Origin: an uncultured Roseburia sp.
GTDB lineage: Bacteria; Bacillota; Clostridia; Lachnospirales; Lachnospiraceae
Direction of reading: 5' to 3'
NCBI GenBank assembly: GCA_945928585.1
Contig: CAMENQ010000083.1
Location: 1-8,751 of the forward strand
DNA: 8,751 nt
The notes under the pieces were generated by a model that saw nothing but the letters and a program-made list of their open reading frames with translations, was not told where the DNA came from and ran no database searches. Shown one piece after another: positions 6,958 to 8,751 of the stretch. The position numbers and the translations under genes are program-made. Every line of letters starts with the position of its first letter. Positions within the stretch are counted from its first letter, which is position 1.

Positions 6958-8751
6958 ATGTATGAAATAAAAATAACAGACAAAAAGAAAGCAGCTATAA
7001 GAAAAGGAATGATAGGACTTTTTTTTGAGGATATAAACTATGCGGCAGATGGCGGCTTATATTGTGAAATGATTGAAAATTATAACTTTGAAGCTTTAGA
7101 AGCCTCAGGAGATTATGATGATTATCATACAGTATATGACGGATTGTATGGATGGGAGCCTTATCCAGATGATGGAACGGGAGCTATGCTTGAAACACTT
7201 GACACAGACAGCATCAGCAGTGTAAATCCTCATTATCTTGTATTTACTGCGTCAGATGAACAGACCGGTTTTTCAAATAAGGCGTATGATGGGATTTATC
7301 TGAATAAAGGTGAAAAATATAAAGTTTCATTATATACAAGAAGAATGGGATATGATGGGGGAATTTACGGTGTTATAGATTTATGGGGAGAAGAAGTTCA
7401 GAGAATAGAGCTTTTACCTCCGGAAAAAGGCGAAAGTTCAGATAATAAATGGCAGAAAACAGACATAGAATTTATTGCAGAACAGGATGTATGTGCAGGT
7501 ACCTTTGCAATAGTTCTTGAGCATATGGGAAGAGTATGCTTTGATTTCATTTCCCTTAAGCCTTCCGATGCAGTGTGCGGAGTATTCAGAAAGGATCTGG
7601 CAGAAAAACTGAAAGCATTAAAGCCGGGATTTTTAAGATTTCCGGGAGGATGTATAGTAGAAGGAAACACACTTGAGAACCGTTATCAGTGGAAAAACAG
7701 CATAGGAAGATTAGAGGACAGAAAAAATAACTGGAACCGCTGGGCAGTTCATGGCAATAATAAAGAAAATAATTTTAAAGGTGAATACAGCCATTATAAT
7801 CAGACACTTGGACTTGGCTATTATGAGTATTTCCTTTTGTGTGAATACCTTGAATGTGAGCCCCTTCCTGTGGCAAATGTCGGCCTTGCATGCCAGTACC
7901 AGTCAACACAGCTTGTGGAAATTGAGGATGCAGAATTTAAACAATATATACAGGATACACTTGATTTAATAGAATTTGCCAATGGAGACTCATCAACAAA
8001 ATGGGGAAAAGTAAGATGTGAAATGGGACATCCGGAACCATTTAACCTGAAAATGACAGGTATAGGAAATGAGCAGTGGGAGACAGAAAAGGTACGTTTC
8101 TTTAAACGATATGATGCATTTGAAAAGGCAATACATAAAAAATACCCGGATATGCTTCTTATAGGTTCGGCTGGACCTGATGTAACAAGTAATCATTATA
8201 CTGATGCATGGACATTTTACAGAAATAAACAAAAGGAACTTGGAAAGGACATAAACAGATATGTATATGCGGTAGATGAGCATTACTATCAAAAGCCTGA
8301 TTGGATGCTTCAAAACAGTGGCTTTTATGATAATTATCCGAGAGATATAAAGGTGTTTGCAGGCGAATATGCAACACATGTTGTACCGGGATCCTTTAAC
8401 AATCCGTCATCAAATAATTTATATGCAGCACTTTGTGAGGCAGCATTTATGACAGGACTTGAGCGTAATGCAGATGTGGTGGAGCTTGCTTCCTATGCAC
8501 CGCTTTTTGCAAGAATAGGATATACCCAGTGGTCACCTGACATGATATGGTTTGACGGAAAGACATCATACGAAACGCCAAGCTATTATGTACAGCAGAT
8601 GTATTCATTATATACCGGCAGCATGGCACTATATACTGAATTGCAGGAGGAGCTGTCTGAAAAGGTATATGTTACAGCTTCATTTGATGGGAAAAATAAA
8701 AATCTGTATATAAAGCTTGTAAATGTTACAGACAATGACATAGAAATTTTA
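6958..8751 (+). CDS. Intracellular alpha-L-arabinofuranosidase, GH51 (3' end outside window)
   Basis: This is a predicted retaining glycoside hydrolase of family GH51 that releases terminal alpha-L-arabinofuranose from arabinan or arabinoxylan oligosaccharides. I translated the frame by hand: all 598 codons from the ATG to the window edge are open, with no frameshift. The N-terminus has the long-form GH51 block GLFFEDINYAADGGLYCEMI. Residues about 65-205 resemble a carbohydrate-binding, galactose-binding-like domain. The catalytic barrel follows with FLRFPGGC, the general acid/base E372 in GIGNEQW and the nucleophile E470 in FAGEYA. The last visible residues (from about 560) begin the C-terminal beta domain, so perhaps 50-100 residues are missing. 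There is no signal peptide, so it probably acts in the cytoplasm on imported oligosaccharides. AGGAG (6945-6949) lies eight bases before the start. It is divergent from the c-di-GMP phosphodiesterase gene. The family is certain; activity on other substrates is possible. Confidence 0.92.
   Translation, partial: MYEIKITDKKKAAIRKGMIGLFFEDINYAADGGLYCEMIENYNFEALEASGDYDDYHTVYDGLYGWEPYPDDGTGAMLETLDTDSISSVNPHYLVFTASDEQTGFSNKAYDGIYLNKGEKYKVSLYTRRMGYDGGIYGVIDLWGEEVQRIELLPPEKGESSDNKWQKTDIEFIAEQDVCAGTFAIVLEHMGRVCFDFISLKPSDAVCGVFRKDLAEKLKALKPGFLRFPGGCIVEGNTLENRYQWKNSIGRLEDRKNNWNRWAVHGNNKENNFKGEYSHYNQTLGLGYYEYFLLCEYLECEPLPVANVGLACQYQSTQLVEIEDAEFKQYIQDTLDLIEFANGDSSTKWGKVRCEMGHPEPFNLKMTGIGNEQWETEKVRFFKRYDAFEKAIHKKYPDMLLIGSAGPDVTSNHYTDAWTFYRNKQKELGKDINRYVYAVDEHYYQKPDWMLQNSGFYDNYPRDIKVFAGEYATHVVPGSFNNPSSNNLYAALCEAAFMTGLERNADVVELASYAPLFARIGYTQWSPDMIWFDGKTSYETPSYYVQQMYSLYTGSMALYTELQEELSEKVYVTASFDGKNKNLYIKLVNVTDNDIEIL

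Noticed and set aside
7398..8629. Minus-strand and alternative-frame open stretches within the GH51 gene
   Set aside because: They are Cys/Ser/His/Ile-rich shadow translations antisense to a well-supported gene, with no ribosome binding sites or domain features.

Overview
The window looks like chromosomal DNA from an AT-rich, low-GC Firmicute, most probably a gut or rumen clostridium of the Lachnospiraceae type. The evidence is the heavy use of ATA (Ile) and AGA (Arg) codons, strong AGGAG-type ribosome binding sites, a HisA of the eukaryotic (HIS6) type that is known from some anaerobic gut bacteria, and a long GH51 arabinofuranosidase without a signal peptide. The family assignment is an inference; there is no rRNA or other phylogenetic marker here.

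Layout: positions 1-118 hold a near-perfect hairpin and a short leader with repeated GTGAAAGAT boxes. Three plus-strand genes follow with gaps of 21 and 32 bases and are probably co-transcribed: an 804-residue FtsX/MacB-type ABC permease (119-2533), eukaryotic-type HisA (2555-3325), and an ABC-F family ATPase (3358-4911). A convergent intergenic stretch (4912-5087) carries a strong stem-loop that works best as the terminator of the minus-strand gene. That gene (6779-5088) encodes a PAS-GGDEF-EAL protein with a degenerate GGDEF site and an intact EAL site. A divergent AT-rich intergenic region (6780-6957) has a plausible sigma-A promoter for each direction. The last gene (from 6958, running off the right edge) is a GH51 alpha-L-arabinofuranosidase that is open for all 598 visible codons.

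How the genes fit together: the first three share a transcript but no obvious pathway (membrane export or lipoprotein release, histidine biosynthesis, ribosome-associated ATPase). The second pair is divergent and may share control DNA: a predicted c-di-GMP phosphodiesterase and a cytoplasmic enzyme that removes arabinose from imported plant oligosaccharides. I see no CRISPR array, tRNA, rRNA, insertion sequence, phage gene or recognisable new defence system. The points most worth a second look are the eukaryote-type HisA in an unrelated operon, the degenerate-GGDEF/intact-EAL architecture, the divergent control region, and the hairpin at the left edge.
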